The notes below the pieces were generated by a model. It was not told where the DNA came from and did no database searches. It worked only from the letters and a program-made list of their open reading frames with translations. The translations under genes and the position numbers were made by a program. DNA of 64,000 bases from Pseudomonas sp. GM74 (GTDB taxonomy: Bacteria; Pseudomonadota; Gammaproteobacteria; Pseudomonadales; Pseudomonadaceae), in the NCBI RefSeq assembly GCF_000282455.1, contig NZ_AKJG01000102.1, forward strand, positions 18,337 to 82,336, given 5' to 3'. Of the stretch, positions 63,201 through 64,000 are shown piece by piece (the first letter of the stretch is position 1; the number at the start of each line of letters is the position of its first letter).

Positions 63201-63404
63201 GTACCAATCAGGCAGACGTGTCCCGGTATCTTTGATCGCGGTGCGCCTTGCGGACGTCGCGTTGATCAACCAATCGGGGGTCATGCGTTCAAGCGATTCA
63301 CTGTGCATGCTGCTGTTCCCGGGCAGCAAGGGCCTGGACTCTGAACCTTCAATAGGTGACTGCACCTTCGACGTCGGGGGTGAACTGCGGGATGAAATGC
63401 CCAT
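60219..63404 (-). CDS. N-terminal half of the split effector (DUF6543/dermonecrotic-toxin-like)
   Basis: A 1061-aa product starting MGISSRSSPPTSK, with AGGAGAG well placed upstream of the ATG at 63404. It has no signal peptide. It carries the segments seen in large pseudomonad DUF6543/dermonecrotic-toxin-like proteins (TPDWLINATSARRTAIKDTG, then DWYVHASGAQQQALRAS, and VVFSISEQYRYTSDFIVYIPHDPEHPLKRY). A hydrophobic stretch (LLEIGLLGLNMVSMFVPVLGEIMLTVMAG) lies near the middle. It ends HFT-stop. The frame continues LDLTCDEALPSLSADFSHV without a shift into the LRR part, so the TAG looks like a nonsense change in a gene of about 2,219 codons. Confidence 0.8.
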   Translation of the reverse strand: MGISSRSSPPTSKVQSPIEGSESRPLLPGNSSMHSESLERMTPDWLINATSARRTAIKDTGTRLPDWYVHASGAQQQALRASFNASFISQTRLDQTMSALHDAETFAGPILAKALKDRFSIDVDVNKTWVCLRRPLEVGVLEIEVSSFEVLKLSLLQAALHNFEASECEEGAFHRDSGFVVETSTPGTFQDVALGMTVMQFLSLCRTLDIGAQYQTCVNGFFQPEDRQAQTNLREQFIDSQKTAMRAAADLALLKKDIEPQDYSMILSVIGGEIHPRLGDKQVWFRDLVLMKRRMTGCVVFSISEQYRYTSDFIVYIPHDPEHPLKRYTSTQLRDEFKRQFTAGNSRSASDGRPTAHQRFFSQFVAYADRPYYFSQFTRKAADSPSDPLHSIWVKVARYIPPFSTFVGIKELPPESPGKREPVDDPYLDPYGATRNGVAGIWAANTDLWAYLYEQNRAKVIADARSHAVPTAEVDAKARAEKLNHLLEIGLLGLNMVSMFVPVLGEIMLTVMAGQLLYESFEGVIEWSEGDRVAAKAHLIDVAENLALIAAMGGAGKVLGKMAPVPPQPVVESLDAIKRPDGTTRLWKPDLKAYECDVEPGDVTAPNALGQYRANGKTYIRQAGRVYETTFDSSLKKWRIKHPTDAGAWQPILEHNGHGAWRHTLERPLEWDRLTLLRRMGHATEALTDEQLLTVADASGTSDNALRKMHLDHLPPPPGLAELLPAFEAVPGNTEAGKGTVAMLRRACPGLSESAANRVLLDANAEELERWQTTRRIPLNMLEEGRWYVQQGRVNRAFAGLHQEPMVSADSRWLALHSLEKLPGWPDSVRLEVRDGHIEGPLIDGIGSQTAGTRKYVVKKGPAYQAFDERGEELNGIPRNEDNFYLSIMHALPDSARQALSVPHVAQGSQLRRAIIDYATAHRAELAQRLENRTGKHAKFKPPVRVNERLVGYYASGRGQGINPSLATRVRDVYPALTEQQANGFVLAQLRAGKTDAQIYGLLQARLREWETLESTLDHWVGEPTSSSALELMLGGKASVAQSLKQSWRNSPLAAEHSHFT

Positions 63405-63571
63405 ACTGTCTCTCCTGGTAAATGGAGCGACAGGACACCACCTCTGGCCTGAACACCTGCGGTACATAGTTATCGCAAGTTCGAAAAGGCCAGACAAACC
63501 GTTTCGGGCAGCCACGGCACGAAGCCGCAGATTGGCTATGCTGTGGGGACCAACTTTCAGGCGAGGGATTT

Positions 63572-63790
63572 ATGGACGATCCGGCCGACAACAAGCCGCC
63601 GACGTTCTGGCAAATGCTGCACAGCGTCATGGCGGCGGCGTTCGGGGTGCAGAGCGGGAAGAACCGGGCCCGTGATTTCACTCACGGCAAGCCGAGTCAT
63701 TTTGTGATTCTGGGGATTGTGTTCACGGTGGTATTTGCCTTGACACTGTTCGGCATCGTCAAACTGGTGCTGTTTCTGGCCGGGGTTTGA
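63572..63790 (+). CDS. DUF2970 family small membrane protein
   Basis: A 72-aa protein. The N-terminal half FWQMLHSVMAAAFGVQSGKNRARDF is the DUF2970 signature. The C-terminal half is one transmembrane helix (FVILGIVFTVVFALTLFGIVKLVLFLAGV). Function unknown. It is conserved in pseudomonads and other proteobacteria. It is divergent from the effector gene. Confidence 0.9.
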   Translation: MDDPADNKPPTFWQMLHSVMAAAFGVQSGKNRARDFTHGKPSHFVILGIVFTVVFALTLFGIVKLVLFLAGV

Positions 63791-63796
63791 TGCGAC

Positions 63797-63963
63797 TCAG
63801 TGCATCAGGGTTTGCAGGGTGAACGGGTAGCGCCAGGATGCGGGACGGCCCTTGGCCGAGAATTTGTGAAAGTCCACGCCGAAATCCTGCGCGGTGCCCA
63901 TCGCCAGCAGTCGCCTGGCCTGTGTCCGATCGATCAGTTGCAACAACGGAACCTGTCGGTCAC
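63797..63963 (-). CDS. 3' end of an unidentified gene, cut by the contig end
   Basis: The last ~55 codons of a minus-strand gene, DRQVPLLQLIDRTQARRLLA...SWRYPFTLQTLMH, ending at the TGA at 63799-63797. I do not recognise the family. The open frame appears to continue to a start at 63997, but that part (MTGVQTCALPI) is translated sequencing adapter, a well-known artefact in protein databases, and is not part of the gene. Confidence 0.6.
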
Positions 63964-64000
63964 AGATCGGAAGAGCACACGTCTGAACTCCAGTCACCGA
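63964..64000. other. Illumina TruSeq adapter at the contig end
   Basis: From 63964 the sequence is AGATCGGAAGAGC and continues exactly as the 34-base TruSeq read-1 adapter to 63997, then CGA, the start of an index or read-through. It is not genomic DNA. Confidence 0.98.

Noticed and set aside
56745..63404. Long plus-strand open frames opposite the effector gene, for example 60165-61508
   Set aside because: They are GC-skew shadows with no ribosome-binding sites and no family resemblance; the minus strand carries clear LRR and NEL motifs.

Overview
The window looks like a draft contig from a Pseudomonas of the P. fluorescens group. Evidence: the gacA-uvrC-pgsA-tRNA-Gly-tRNA-Cys block, GacA read from a TTG start, dense REP/REPIN repeats with the core GCGGGCTTGCCCGC, a Cti fatty-acid isomerase, a NEL-type LRR effector, and high GC with typical Pseudomonas protein sequences. 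The last 37 bases are Illumina adapter rather than genome, so the right edge is a true contig end with a read-through artefact.

Layout. 1-2.5 kb: a partial FhuF-type siderophore-iron reductase divergent from an SbmA/YddA-type ABC exporter, with a weak Fur-like box between. 2.7-7.6 kb: a class V aminotransferase, a DUF1254/DUF1214 protein and a K+ channel, separated by unusually long non-coding stretches with gene remnants and four copies of a short dispersed motif. 7.6-11.7 kb: tRNA-Cys, tRNA-Gly, pgsA, uvrC, gacA and a GNAT acetyltransferase. 11.7-13.4 kb: a DAHP synthase preceded by an attenuator with an aromatic-rich leader peptide and a second aromatic-rich small ORF. 13.4-16.1 kb: an Ig-like repeat protein, a family I lipase and a parvulin. 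16.2-21.7 kb: the yejABEF peptide ABC operon.

21.9-27.8 kb: a D-3-hydroxybutyrate catabolic cluster (sigma-54 activator, GntP permease, dehydrogenase, acetoacetyl-CoA synthetase) with a good -24/-12 promoter and an Hfq/Crc-like A-rich site. 28-31 kb: a hybrid histidine kinase and a second parvulin. 31-37.8 kb, minus strand: KDG kinase, a D-serine dehydratase/D-threonine aldolase-fold enzyme, an IclR regulator, RidA and a four-gene polar amino-acid ABC transporter; this reads as an amino-acid (probably D-amino-acid) catabolic locus. 38-39.8 kb: a MerR regulator divergent from an Old Yellow Enzyme, with a textbook MerR operator.

40-49.6 kb: an aerobic cobalamin locus. On the minus strand a cobalamin riboswitch precedes cobW, cobN and a chlI/chlD-type chelatase gene. 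On the plus strand a second cobalamin riboswitch precedes cbtB, cbtA, cobE and cobM. 49.7-56.6 kb: nfuA, cti and the B12-dependent methionine synthase metH, the main consumer of the cofactor. 56.7-63.4 kb: a very large DUF6543-like/LRR/NEL E3-ligase effector gene cut by an in-frame amber codon. 63.5-64 kb: a DUF2970 protein and a 3' gene fragment joined to adapter.

Strongest observations: (1) a dnaX-like -1 frameshift cassette (A AAA AAG, 5-nt spacer, 15-bp stem-loop) joining the ChlI-like AAA+ ORF to a VWA ORF that has no proper start; (2) the aromatic-codon attenuator of DAHP synthase with a second aromatic leader ORF; (3) a whole REPIN carried in frame inside cobN; (4) the amber-split NEL effector.
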